DNA of 64,000 nucleotides from assembly GCF_032062135.1 (NCBI RefSeq), contig NC_092859.1, forward strand, positions 111,636,860 through 111,700,859. Direction: 5' to 3'. The notes under the pieces were generated by a model. It saw only the letters and a list, made by a program, of their open reading frames with translations, searched no databases and was not told the origin of the DNA. Made by a program: the position numbers and the translations under genes. Position 1 is the stretch's first letter. Every line of letters begins with the position of its first letter. This document shows, piece by piece, positions 1 to 61,393 of this stretch. Source of the stretch: Pyxicephalus adspersus. Its lineage: Eukaryota > Chordata > Amphibia > Anura > Pyxicephalidae.

Positions 1-48
1 TGCACCCCTGAGGAAGCCTACATTGGGCGAAACACGTTGGGTTATGCA
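1..48 (+). ncRNA. hammerhead-ribozyme-like motif (retroelement-associated), copy A
   Basis: The core reads CTGAGGA at 8-14, fitting CUGANGA, and GAAA at 29-32. Stem II is GCC 16-18 with GGC 26-28, with an extra A at 15. Stem III is minimal (A32-T37, C33-G36) and is followed by the TT expected before cleavage. Stem I is CCC 5-7 with GGG 39-41 plus TGCA 1-4 with TGCA 45-48. Penelope-like elements and retrozymes carry hammerheads with such short stem III. The bulged A and 2-nt loop make monomer activity doubtful, and the window edge cuts the 5' side. Confidence 0.4.
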
Positions 49-1233
49 GTTGCACTACTGCGCGTCTCATCTTGTGGATACTGTACTAATGGGGTTGATT
101 ACCAACCCGTATGTTACTTATTATGGTCAGTTGTATACTGTCTTGCTCCATTTAAATTGGCCCAAGTAACCAAAATTACAATAATATGAATAATCTCAAG
201 TATTGTTTGTTAATCTTTGTATTCTGAGAATTTATCATTAATACACAATACGTTGTTGCTGAAAAAACGTAACTTTTTTCTTATACTACTTATATTTGGG
301 GTTGGCACACTCCCATTTGAGGGTATACCATATAGTTTTTGTAGCCACTATTGGATCTTTACTTGGGTTTACTACACAAACACGCTAATTTATTAGCACT
401 TTGTGTGTTCACTTTTGAAGGTTGTTTACCAATTGTATTAACTTTATTTCCTTTACCTGTACTTTAAAAGCTTTAACAAATAACTTTTTCTGCTTTAAAC
501 ACATTTTAAAATGTCCCTGGTTGGAACAGCTCATACGGAACATGCTGAATGCAAAAACACAGAATTTAAATACTTAACAAGCTAATTTTTTTCTTAAATC
601 GGGTTCAAATTGATGACCTTTAAGTGTTTTAGCTAAAGTATTTTATTGTTATTCCACAACCTGTTTTCAATCAGATTTTCTGTGCTATTAGCAAGAGTAG
701 AGCTGGCAATAATATATTGTCATGACAACCTGGTGTTAAAGAGGCTCTGTGAACACTGGGAAGGTTAAAGTGTTAAACCCAGGATTTCTAAGGCTTGTTT
801 CTAGTATTCTTGGCCACATTTCAGAACACATTTAATACATTTATAATATATTGCACTGCAAAATGTGCTAAGCTTAAAAAGAAAATTGAAAGTTGAAACA
901 TGTTTAAACAAGTTAAATATATAAATGTGAATTGAATATTTTTGGGGGGATTTTTTCTAAGTGTTGCTGAAAATGTGTGTTGTAATAACTTGCACACTAT
1001 GGTATCACTTTGTTGCCCCCTAGAGGTGATCATTGTACCCGTTTATAATCTGTCATAATGTTATCCAAAAATGCAAAATGTAAAAGAAAGGTATTTGCCT
1101 CTATCAATCAATGGTCAACAAGTTTCATTAAAAAAACTGTAAAGAAAAACTTAAAAACATAAAAAAGATAAATCATATACAAAATTACGAAATAATTTAC
1201 AAACACGCAGTACCATATTTTATTGTATTTTAG
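1..1233 (+). other. partial upstream intron of plxna4
   Basis: Non-coding sequence leading to the acceptor at 1233. The first ~50 bases carry a hammerhead-like motif listed separately. The block to about 400 (with GGGGTTGGCACACTCCC at 298-314) looks like the rest of the same degenerate repeat. I see nothing else definable in 400-1233. Confidence 0.6.
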
Positions 1234-49768
<48,535 letters not shown>

Positions 49769-50459
49769 AAACTGTCCTTCCAGGTTACCCTGGAAGGGAT
49801 AAACCAAGCCGTGCCTCAGTCAAGATTGTCATCTTTACCAAGTGCAAGTTCCGATTGGCTGGATGCAGGGTCTTCTGCTTCCTCTTCTTCCTTCTATGAA
49901 CCTCATGGATACATTAAAATGTCCAGTGGATTAAGGAAGGACATGAAATGTGGACAACTTTGGGAATCAAAAACATTCTAGCTAAGACCTCTGCTTGCAG
50001 ACAAATGGTCACATTATCCGTATCAGTATGGGAAACTATAAGGTCCTAAGTGCTGTGCTGCTTGTAGCTCCTCTCCTTGCCATGACCTGGTATGGATGGA
50101 ACATGAACCTAGTATTAAGAATATTTGACAGAAAATATAGAATTTAAAAAAAAAAAAAACCTTCTTTAGCAGAAGTTGGCATGATTGATATCCCAACACA
50201 ATGACTTGAAAATGTCTTCATGGAAGCCTTCGAACATGAAACATGAAAATGAAATATTCGGGAATCCTTCTTTAATCTCCCAGAGGCCATTAGAAGAAAG
50301 AAGTTTAGTTTTTTTTTCAGATACATATTTTTTTCTCACTTAGAAATGAGGATTAGCTGTTGCTCTTAACTACAGTTGAGCTTTGTCTCTGTGTCCCCAA
50401 GGATCTTACATATTTTGATACAACATAGAAGCATTACTAAATACCTTTATAGTTTTCCA

Positions 50460-53400
50460 TGTACATACTTATGATTTCATATATTATACAGGCATTTTTA
50501 ATTTTAGGATCCAGTATTCATGTTACAAAACACAGAATGGTGATCTTATCACCAAAAACTTTAGTTTGTCCTTAAACAACCACCACCTTGATTTCAGTTT
50601 TTTATTTTATATTGTATACTTTAAATGTGGCTTGACTGTTTTCTGGAATGGTCTTGCCAGTTAAATGTCCTGCCTCATTAAAGGTACTTTGCAGTCATTT
50701 GTTTTCTCAGTGGCAGGCATTGATAGAAGAGAAAATGTGTTAGTGCAAACCACAATTTATTAATTTATAATATGTAAATATCAGATTGTGGAAGTTTGTT
50801 TTAAGAAATAATTTTGTAGTTCAAACATTGATTGTATTCTATTTAGCACAATGCATCAAAAAATCCATCAGACAACAGGGAGAAAATCTGCAATTCATTT
50901 AACAGGGAAGACCACCATTAATTTTCATTTGTTAAGCCTTGGAAGGATTATACACGTTCTGAAGGCTTGGAATAAAAACATTTTAACTGCCATTTGGATT
51001 AGGAGCACAAATTTTGATATTCATGCAAATAAAAAAAAAAAAAGCAATAGAATATCAGCACAATTTTTATTTGGGAGAACAGGATACAATGTCAACTTCT
51101 GTAAGGGTTGACATTGCTTGAGTAAACCATCAACAAGAGTGGCAACAAGTTACTCATTTTAAAACTAACATTATTATAACATTAAAATTCCAGGTAATTT
51201 CAGCATCTTTCCAAGGTTATCCTACCTTCTTTTTATAAACTTGCAGGGTTGACAGTTCAATATTTTAGATGGTAAAATTTAAGGCTTTTCACTGTGGGAC
51301 AACAATGAACCATGGCAAGTCTTCTTATTCTGTAATGATAAGTAAACAAAAACACATTTTTGTATATTTATGTTGATCTAAAAAGAAAACCTTAGTATGG
51401 ATTTAGTTTGGCACGAGCTGGAAGCCTACAGAAAACCACCGCTGTTTATTTTTGTTGAGAGCACTTAATTCCTTATGCACCTTATTTGAACTTTTCATAA
51501 CATTTGCTTGGAATTGGCTGATGGCCTTTGAACTATAAATGCCATTTAAATGAAGTCTAAAGCATTGGTTGGCAACTACTCTTTGTAAGGGGAAGAAGAA
51601 GCAACATACTCAAAGAATTGTAAATAAAAAAAAAACCAAAGGTCATGCTGGCACATTATTGCCACAACTCTAAGGCTTTCTACTCTCCCTCTTGAGAACA
51701 AGAACAGTGAGGACAAACATGTATGCATTTGTGTCTGCTCCAGTCCAGACGTTCCACATGATATATAGGAAGATGATGAGTCAAACATTTGCACAGCTGT
51801 ACAGAAAGAATATGAGTAGACCACTATGCTATCCAATTCAATCAACCTTACCTTATTCTTCTTTGTATAGTACATATTTTTTTCATTTTTTAAGAAAAAG
51901 CAACCTCAGACAATTTAAAGAAATAAAAAGAAAAAACAAGATAAGTAAATATAGAAAAATGTAATTTTTCGTGTTGACCATCGTGAGCTTCAAAGCTATC
52001 CGTCTCAAACCTTATACTTTTTTTAGTTTGCTTTGTTCCTCAAAACTCTTTCTTGCCTTGGGATCTGCCAGATTTGTGCTGTGAATGTGTAGGGTTTTTG
52101 CCCTGGAGCTCCAGAGGTATACCTTAGATTTCAGTTAATTTTTTATGAAAATAACGCATGTTAATACAGTTAAAGCTGAGAGAAATTAAAGCCTTGCTGA
52201 CGATGTGGACGTGGTTCCCATTTTATTACTTCTTCCTGATTTATATTTTTTTTATTTTTGTCTGCCTGAAAGCATTGATCTGAGTGGTTTGTCATGTGAC
52301 TATATTCTATGTTAAGGTGGAAACTTTATCAAAGACCACAGAATGGTATGGGTTCTAAAATATTGACATCAATAAATTGGAAAAGTTGTAAGTTTCTGCA
52401 GATTAAAATGTAATCATTAATAGTTTTAAATCCGTTTAATATGTTTTTAACAAATATATACAATGGTTGAGGTCCTTTTCTAAACTTGTAAAAACACATT
52501 TGCTATCTGGGTAAATGTAGATATTCCATTATTTTTCCTTCTTTGGGGACCATTGAAGCCTATTGTAAATAAAACAAATTTATGAATTAAAAGAATAATA
52601 TTGATTACAAATGGTATTACAAATTCCCAGATCTATATATCAAATACAGCTTTATGTCCTCTTTAAAATATCTACTGCATACTGTGCTTGCATATGTTAT
52701 ACTGTATTTGGGGAACATCAATAACTAGAAAGTAACTTTGCATATTACGAAAATATGACAGATAATTTACCTCAAAATATTTAACAAATGCATCTAAATT
52801 CATACTTGATGTTGAAAAAAAATATGTAAATTCCCAAAAATGATTATTGAATACAATAATACGCCACTAGTTTGTATCATTAAAAACTTTAAATAGAGGT
52901 GGATCCATTTTGTTTTTCATGCCCAAATGTAGTCATTGTTTTATTTTTGAAGCCAGTGGAGAAGAGTTTGAGTGTTTTCTGTTTTTCATAGCTGTGTGCC
53001 TTTTGATAAGAGTTCCCATTACTTCCTTTCCTATATCACAGGGACTGGAAGTTCAAGGTGAAATATTTACAACTGGCACATAAACATTGGTAAGAACACC
53101 TTAGTGGAGTGAGAAAGTAGAAACTTTTCCATCGTTCTACTATTCAAACAAAATTTGGTTGGAAGAAATCCCTAAACCCCAGCTCTACCCAGAGCTGACT
53201 GCTATTAAATTGCACCCTGGATTTTTATATCTTTAAAGATGCAGAATAGATAACATTATATACCCAATTTCTTCTAATTACATTTTTAGCATTTAATAAA
53301 CCTTCCTTACTCTAATAAACAGCACAAAGAAATTCTGAGAGAAAGAGGAAACATAAAATGCTAATGTCATATTATGCCATTGAGCTCTCCAAGAGATATA

Positions 53401-54831
53401 AAAAGTTGTTTTTTTGATAACTTGGTGCCCATACAAAGTGATTAAAAATGGATGTGTCCTTGATTCTCAAACCTATGGTTCCTGACAATTGGAACTTTTA
53501 TCTTAACCTTAATTCTGATTGTGATATATCAGTATTCATTTTGAACTATCTATGCTTGAATAGAACAAAGTAAGCAAAGCAAGTCTTTCCAATTCTAGGG
53601 GCCACTTAGAAACTATGGATAAAATAGTTTATTTATAATTACACACACTGTAAGTATCATTCAGGATAACCACATGCCAAGTCTGATAGTGGCTGTTGCC
53701 AGATGATATTTCTGGATAATAACTTTGAATAAGTCTTGCACATGGTTATCGATTTGATCCTACCAGTATTGCTTCTGATATCACAGATTAAATAGAGAAC
53801 ATAAGATTAAAATACCAATTGTTATTGGGTACAATGGAACTGATTTTTTTTTCAGTTTCACAACATATATAAAGGGCCGTCAACTCTAATAAAATAAATA
53901 CTATTCATTCAGTAGTAATTAGACAAACCTATACCCAAAATGACTAAGTTGACATTTATCTGCAGAAATATTTTTAGATGTTCAAGAAAAACGTTTTTAT
54001 AAACATTGTGAGCTTGAAGTAATAAAAATTAAAAAAAATTACAAGATACAAACTATAAAGCTACTTTAATCTATTAAGTAAATTCAAGTAACTTCTGATA
54101 AGAACATGCTAGTTGCAATTAATGCTCCGTTTAGAACCTTTGTGATAAGGGTATGTTTCTTTTTCCTCTTCAGAACTCATGTATGTTTCTCTAGTTATAC
54201 TTCAGCTTCCTTTTGTATACCTTCTTACTATGTATAAATACATATAAGTATCTCCTCCATAGTAATCTGTGAGGGGTTGTAATGCTTTGCTTGGCGCATT
54301 GCTGAGAGCTTCTAAGCGTCTTCCAGCTTGAGAGGTTTCTTGTTGTCCTAAGCCTGATAGTATTCACAAAGTCAATACAAATTTTTATTATGTCAAAAGC
54401 TCTTCTGTAAATGTTTGTCTTCCTGACAGATTTTATTGTATGAAATGTACTATATATGATGCTCTTGTTTTGATGAAAAGGTATTGCATATTCTATATAA
54501 ATACTGTGCATATATGTTAGCACTTGCAGTATGTCTATGCAAGTCAAAAGCTATTTCTTACCAGGATTACTAAACTCTATATGGCATGAAGCCTGCACAA
54601 AAAAAACCCATAGGCCAGGATGGTTTTTGATAAAGCTTCCACCTTTATAACCATATCTTTAGAGTCCAGTGTTACCAAGAGCCTCAAAGAGATAAAACAA
54701 TGAATATTAGAATGGAGGTTTTTATTATCCTAGATATACTATTTAAATTGGGGAAAAAAAGAGTTGTAACTTGGTAAAGGCAAGCTTCTGTAACTTTGTT
54801 ATAATTAATTGTATACCTGTGTATGTAAATA
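50460..54831 (+). promoter_or_regulatory. six Pumilio-type (TGTANATA) motifs in the 3' UTR
   Basis: The motifs start at 50460 (TGTACATA), 50773, 51619, 52564 and 54824 (TGTAAATA each) and 52516 (TGTAGATA). Pumilio proteins bind this octamer in mRNA and repress or localise neuronal transcripts. The count was made by eye; in AT-rich DNA about one chance hit is expected on this strand over this length. Confidence 0.35.
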
Positions 54832-54897
54832 TAATGCATTCCTATTTTGCAGTCCAGAACAACAACAAAAAAACAAAACAAACTATTTGTAATATAG

Positions 54898-54903
54898 AAT
54901 AAA
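54898..54903 (+). promoter_or_regulatory. candidate distal poly(A) signal AATAAA
   Basis: A canonical hexamer, followed within 30 bases by a T/GT-rich stretch (TGTTGTTTC) that could act as the downstream element. Competing hexamers at 52371 and 52568 could serve a shorter transcript. Confidence 0.4.
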
Positions 54904-55942
54904 GTTTATTTAAAAAATGTTGTTTCATCTTATTAATTCTGCATATGAAAATAAGTGCTGTTGTTTGTACTTTATACAAACAAAAAGAGAACCTATTTTT
55001 ATAACTCCTACTGAATACCTAAAAAATGCAAGTTAAAATGAATGACAATTTGCTATAAAACATAACTGTTGTGATTTTTGAATCACTGGGGGTACAACAG
55101 AACTATACTAAAAAAAACTTTAGCACCTAGTGCAAAGAGTCAAAACACTGTACATAGCTATACAAATAGGTAAAATACAGTTTCAATTTATATATGAGTT
55201 AAGTGATAATTTACCGGGTCCCTACTAGGGTTTACCTGAATTTAGGTTCTGGTTTTGTTACTGTATATACTCAAATGTAAACTAATATACCTACTTTTAC
55301 CTAAAAAATAAAAAAGAGAAAACCCAATATTGACCCCAAATTAGTAGAGCAAAGTACTGGCACCAAGCTTGAACAACTTCCTTCGTGTAAAATTTAAGAA
55401 CGAATTCTTCAAATGTACTTGTATCTGCAGTCAGTAAAAGTTTATTTTAATGCATGCGTTTAAAAAAAATGTACGCAGTGCAAAAAAAATTGACACACTG
55501 ACCACTTTATAAAATGCATCTGACTGTTAATGCAAATAACTAAATGTCAATTTGTTTGGCATCAACTCAATATTTAAAGCATGCATATACTCAAGAGGTT
55601 CAGATTTTTCCATAACAAACATTAATATGGCTTGACTTAAGTTACCTTGACTTGTGAATGATTGTTAGTACCACAGACATGCAGGTTGCAGAAATGGATG
55701 GTCTTCTGGGATATCCATGCACCACAATCTCTACATAATACAGAGAACACAAATTTCATACAGTGATTGGTGGTTCTGTTGGTGATAATATCTTAACTAA
55801 CAAAAGCATACAGAAAAAAATGGTTAATAGTTCTAGTCAAAAAGAAGTCCACTACTGCTCATATAAACTTTCTTCATTACAATGTGTGCAGAAGTGCATC
55901 TCCTAACACACATTGATGTTTGATGAAAAAAAAATGGCCTCC

Positions 55943-56188
55943 CTCTGAACCAAGGACACCTTGTCCTCTCAAGGGGAATATCTCCCTCCCTTTACTTCTA
56001 TTGAACTAAAGGCCAGTAGAGTCACATTCCCATTGTTATGGGTTAAATTTAACTGACACTACTCTACTAAAGCAGACTAAAGTTTAGAGAAAAATCAGTC
56101 TGCTGGTTTGGAAGAAAAAGTCCACCTGGGTCAGGAATGTGGCGCCAATTACCACGAACGTGAAGGAAAAGGTGTCCTTGGTTCAGGG
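55943..56188. repeat. inverted repeat with 24-bp arms, 198-bp spacer
   Basis: The arm at 55943-55966 (CTCTGAACCAAGGACACCTT...) and the arm at 56165-56188 are reverse complements at 22 of 24 positions. The shared AACCAAGGACACCTT core suggests an unnamed foldback transposon whose outer limits I cannot set. Confidence 0.6.
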
Positions 56189-57589
56189 GTGTCTATTTAG
56201 TTGTACCCGAGTTAGAGGGAAGGATGAGGAAGGAAGTTTCCTTTAGTGGTTCAATCCATCACTCAGGTAAGTTTTACAGACTCTACCTATAATCTATTGC
56301 TCCAGTTTCTGGCCTAAAGCATCAGCAGGCTTATTCTTTCCTCCCAGCACACTTCCAATGATACTTCCAAGCCCAGCATGGTGATGTCAACTAATTGCAC
56401 AGGCCCTTGACAGGAGTCAGGCAGAAAGGGAGCTATGCACTACAATCTTCAGTATGTCTAGAATGATTTTTCAAAACTGCTGCTGTCACACTGTCTGTCA
56501 AATTGTGGTAAATTTAATTCACTGTGTAGCTGAACAATTTTTCTTTAGTCCTCAACCACGAGTTATGTCCCTGTGATGTTTTCTGATTTTTGAAAGGGAT
56601 TAAAGGGGTAGTGTATGCCAATATGCATATATCAGTGGGGCTGTGCTTGCAATGGAAGTTAGTGGAGTCAGGACCTCTATCATAGGGGACAAGGGATACT
56701 TCTGTACTGGGCCCCAATCAAAAGAGCTTGACTTTTGCAAAGCTGGAGCTTTAAGACATGGTGAATGTTGTACCTAGTATGGGGCCCAGAAATTTCTAGT
56801 GGCAGTCCTGAGTTGAGTACTGTATGCCACTGCATTAATGGTAAACAGAGTAGTGGATATCAGAGTAGTGCAGGTAAGTGGGGTAGTAATTATTGACGGT
56901 GAGTGAAGCACTGCATATCAATGTAATGGATGTGTGAGGAATAATGTATATCAGTAAGTGGTAGTGCAATGGCAGTGAGCTGTGTAGTGCATGTTAGTGG
57001 AGTGGTAGTGAGTGGAGAAATGCTTGCCAATGCATGCCAGTGCGTGGTAAGTAAAATGAAAGTCTGCTTTACCCTGGTGTTGTATCATCCTGGAAAGTGA
57101 AAGACTGTGTTCCAATGTTTTTACCGTGTCTGGCTGCTGGCTGGCTGCCCTAAATGTGTCCAGCTGGATGGCTGAAGGAAAGCCACTTGCTGTAATTTAT
57201 TTGGAAAAAATGCCTTTATGTTCATATTACTTTTATTCGGTTGTGCTACAACAAGCTGTTTAAGTTTGATAAAATAAAGCAGCTGATTTGAACTATTCAT
57301 TTGAATTTTATGCATGTGGAGTGCATGCATGTATTCTGTTCCCTAGAATATTGCAGTGTATAGTAAATGATTATATATGTGTGTCAGTTTTGATTTTTTC
57401 AAATCAAACTGCTACTCAGTGGTTTTGTTTTAGTGTGTATATTAAAGTCCTAGTAAGATTTCTTTTGTTAAAAAAATATTGCACTTAACTGCTATTTTTA
57501 ACACAAAATTAGTCAAGAGGTACTTGGTGGAGACCTGGATATACATAGATGCTTCAACAGACAATGTGCTAACCCTAAATATTCTAAAA

Positions 57590-57702
57590 CAGATCAGTAA
57601 GAGTAAAGAGAGCAGGGTTTTTTGCACAAAAACAGAAAACTTATATTTAGTATATCATTGGTTGTACAAAAGAAACCTGCTCTCTTTACTCTTACTGATC
57701 TG
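57590..57702. repeat. foldback element with 27-bp perfect arms
   Basis: 57590-57616 (CAGATCAGTAAGAGTAAAGA...) is exactly complementary to 57676-57702, with a 59-base loop. Pairing continues imperfectly into the loop (GTTTTTTGCACAAA against TTGTACAAAAGAAA), giving a stem of about 40 bp. It could be a MITE or a hairpin transcript. Confidence 0.8.
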
Positions 57703-59324
57703 CTATATTTAACAGTTATTATTAATAGTTGCTAATCAAAAAGTAAATGGTTGCAGTGAAATACAAGTCAAATAGAAGTATTGAAACCTTGAAAAGTTTA
57801 AATGTGATAATTACAAATATACATGTTTTTGGGGCACACATGAACATTATTATGACTCAATGTAATACCAATACATCAGACATTGCTTTAAGAAGCACCT
57901 AGTAATGCCTTTGGTCTCCCCACAGCTGATGGTTTCCCCATTGCTGACTTACCATCTCATAAGAGGAGATGGGCTTTGCTTGCTCATGTCAGAGTTGCCC
58001 AACTGATTACTGGTGGGGTAGTTATAATCAAAGATCCCAGAATTACTTAAATGGAAACAGGAAGATTCTTACACTACAGGTCCTTGGGTACAGCTTAACT
58101 TCCAGCAAGGAGAACAGGTTTCACCACAGTACTTACCTCACCATATGTAACTCTTTATCCTTGTTAAACTTTCACTTAGAAGCACAATGACTAACTAAGA
58201 TGATCTCTTGCTGCAGCTGTACAGAAATGTGATTACAGACAGGGGAATAACTGGGCACAGGAAGTGCATTTTTTCTTTTCTAACTTTTCGAAATATTCTA
58301 TGTAACATAAAAAAATATAAATATAAATAAAAAATATTTTTTGGATTTAGCTTCACCAAGGTAAGGCAAATATTAAAATAACTTAAAATTTCCTTTTAAC
58401 ATACCGATATTCATACACAATTCTGTCTCCCTTCCATATTACTGCAATTCTACGAACAGGCACACTTTATCTATTGTGAAAGTCTCATAAAAGAAAGTTG
58501 CAATAAATAGCAGGTGCTAGTAATAACAAAAAATAGAAAAGAGTGAGAACTCTTCAGCCAATCAAAATTTAGTATAGAAAAAGCCCATCACATGCACAAT
58601 GCAAACCATGAGAATGCTTCATGCTAAGTGAATAAGTCTTTTATTATTTTGCTTACCCATTTTTTTTCATGTATCGTTTGTAGTCTTTCATCTGTAACAG
58701 AGATGACCAAATCTGATACTAGCACTGGGATTTTAGGAAATTATGACTATTTTCATCATCATTTAATTTTCCAGCTTTTTCAGAAAAGCCAGCTCAGAAT
58801 TCCTTTGTAACTGATCATAAAAGTTTTATAGAATGCGTAAACTTATTACAAAAAATAAAAGTCCAATACAACATTAGGCATTGCAATTGAATCCCTAGTG
58901 GTTATTGATCCAGGTAAAGAGTGTTCTAAGAGCATAAATGGCTTCACAGGAGTCAATTTCAAGGCCGTGTATTATCACATCATGCCCTCTTTTTTTGTTT
59001 AGGTAAACTAATCACACAATCAGCCAATGAAACATAACATTTATAAGGAATACATCAGTAAATTTATGAACAATGCAGGTAAGGGTCCCCTTACAACAGA
59101 AATCAAATTAATGCCATATCCCTAAAAGTACAACAAACCATTATTTAACCTTCTTAACCACCTAGGCAAGGAGGAGAAAGTACGGAATTGCTGGCATTAT
59201 TATATTAAATACAAATTTTTAATATAACAATACAAAAATTGACAATGTGTACAAAAATGGCTAAAATGCTCTCATATAAGCATATCATTTTCAGTAGATA
59301 ACGGGCTAACCCAAGCTTTATTTT

Positions 59325-59363
59325 CCAATGTATTTTGCAGATGAAACCGCTTCTTCAGGGGGT
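59325..59363 (-). ncRNA. degenerate hammerhead-like motif, copy C
   Basis: On the minus strand, CCCCCTGAAGAAGCGG is followed by TGCAAAATACATTGG. Aligned to copy A, CTGAGGAAGC becomes CTGAAGAAGC and GCGAAACACGTTGG becomes GCAAAATACATTGG; every change in the second block is a C-to-T or G-to-A type. CUGANGA is kept and GAAA is broken (CAAA), so it is inactive. Confidence 0.35.
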
Positions 59364-60064
59364 AGGTAGCAAGAAAACAGATAAAGGATCTAAAAATCAA
59401 AATGTTGCTTGGTCACGTATGGTCAAGTATGAAAACGCATACCAGAAGTATGGATATCAGCAAAAGTAGGACCAAACTCTGGTCTGTGTTAGGAATCAAA
59501 ACTACCCCAGGTAGGAGAGGCATGCCTGACAAGTATGGAAGCATGATACTGTAGTGCTTTTGGGACCTGTGATCTTATAACCAGCCTTTTTCATGGTGGA
59601 TTCTCTGTCAAGCTTGGATCTGCCTATCCTGACTCCTGAACCTCCTTGTTGGATACTGAGATTGGTTTGTTAAGACACTAACACTAGACACTAACATTTG
59701 GTTTGTAAAGTGGTGGAGTGGCAGATCTGCTGCTTATGTCTCTAGATTTGTGGTTTTCACTAAAGGTAGCCTCTGTAAATGTCCATTTTAGTATATATAT
59801 CATGTTTGAGGAAGGCATGTAAATAAACTGCATTAAAGACTTTAAGATGGGTAAAAAATAAATCAACTGAAAGTATTCCCCTGAAGAGAACATAGGAATT
59901 AAGGGGGGACATATTCACTTTAAATAAAAGCTGGAACTTTCAGCAAAACATAGAAATAGGACATTATCATAATTTAGGCCCCTAGGTCGATTAAAGAGTT
60001 GCAAGTTTCCAGTATAAAATATTTGCTATTCTCAGGGGACACTTTGCAGAGTCACCACAGAATA

Positions 60065-60080
60065 CAGAACGTGTTTCGCC
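60065..60080 (-). repeat. partial copy of the hammerhead-associated repeat
   Basis: On the minus strand GGCGAAACACGTTCTG shares GCGAAACACGTT with copy A at position 27. The upstream CUGANGA core is absent at the expected distance. Confidence 0.3.
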
Positions 60081-61331
60081 TTGGTCTGCATGTGGAAGAG
60101 TGTACAAGAGGAAGGACAAGATCATGAGCTGGCTGGACCTATTGTGCATGTAGCTTGACTTTGCTTACCTACCTCTTAGATTGTAAATACAAATGAGCAG
60201 GTCCTCGTTACCTGTTTCTATTTGGTTGTATGCAGGATTGTAGTTATTTGTAGATAATAGGGTCTGTACAGATAATATGTCTAGGTCCCAAGATTTGATG
60301 TGGATGGGAAGGATGCTAAAGCACATTTTCTGTACCCATTACCAGTTAAGAAAAAATATAACTTGTCATTATTTTCAGTTGTGTGGTATGGTGCACTAGT
60401 ATCTTATTATAAGGCTTAAATTGACCCTGTGAGCTTATGATTGTGATAAAATTATATTTAGTGATAATGCCTATATTTGTAAACTGCCATGACATGACAT
60501 TATGTATAGTGATAGTTGTGGCATTCCCTCAAATTTGGCATTATTGGTAGGATTTATCTTTTTTTGCAATAGCATTCAATTTAGATACTAATAGTAATTA
60601 TGATGATAGCTGTCAGCATTTGGAGCCCTGATAGGTCAGTGACAGAAACTCAGCTGGGCAGAGCTCCTATGTTCAACACCAGTGGGGATGGCCATTGCTG
60701 GAACAGACCATCATTGGATGTCATATTTGGAGACTCTTAGATCCTGCAAGGGTAAATGAAAAAAGTAATAAAACAATTTTATGTACTATTTTTTGGACTA
60801 TTCCTTTTCCCAACAGGAAAGGAATCTCTACAAATGGGAGAGAAGGAAAATAGGTCTGGGGTTCAGCTTTAAGAAGAGTGTTTGCACAATAGTGCATTAG
60901 TTTAGGCATTAGTTTAGGCATGGAAAGCTTTCAGATTTGGATGGTATTTCTTTTTGAGTTGACGGTCTCTTTCGATTGTTTTGTGCTGAAACATTTGATG
61001 ACACTTTTTCTGTTCTGAACTTATAAAAGAAATCCAAGTACAATGATAAAATGTCAGACTGAAGTTAAATGTGTGTCACAGAAGGCAGAATCAGTAGCAG
61101 ACCTAGACAGTTGTAGATGTAGTGAAGTGAAGGGTCCTCTTCTAGACAAAATTGTTACATGTCTGCAGCAAGAGCTCTGTCGCTGCCTAGCTGAAGCTCT
61201 TTTTCAAATATAACTTGCCAAAACATGTGTGTCATTTGATGGATCTAAGTGCTCATCATGATTTTAATCTAATTCTTTTTTTAGAACACTCAGCCTACTG
61301 CATCACATCATATGTGATTGTTAATATATAT

Positions 61332-61334
<3 letters not shown>

Positions 61335-61389
<55 letters not shown>
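61335..61389. repeat. (TA)n microsatellite
   Basis: About 27 uninterrupted TA units, flanked by more AT-rich sequence. Length is likely polymorphic. Confidence 0.95.

Positions 61390-61393
<4 letters not shown>

Larger units (their letters stand above)
49769..54920 (+). other. plxna4: plxna4 3' UTR (end uncertain)
   Basis: After the TGA there is about 5 kb of AT-rich sequence with A tracts, no recognisable transposon and no plausible ORF. AATAAA-type signals occur at 50971, 52371, 52568 and 54898. The last is followed by T/GT-rich sequence and is the preferred distal end. Mammalian PLXNA4 is known for a very long 3' UTR, which favours the distal site. Shorter forms ending near 52.6 kb are equally possible from sequence alone. 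Confidence 0.45.

Noticed and set aside
51032..51043. A-rich tract after AATAAA-like text as a proximal poly(A) site or processed pseudogene tail
   Set aside because: The tract is genomic A inside the UTR with no downstream GT-rich element or target duplication; it would more likely cause internal priming in cDNA.
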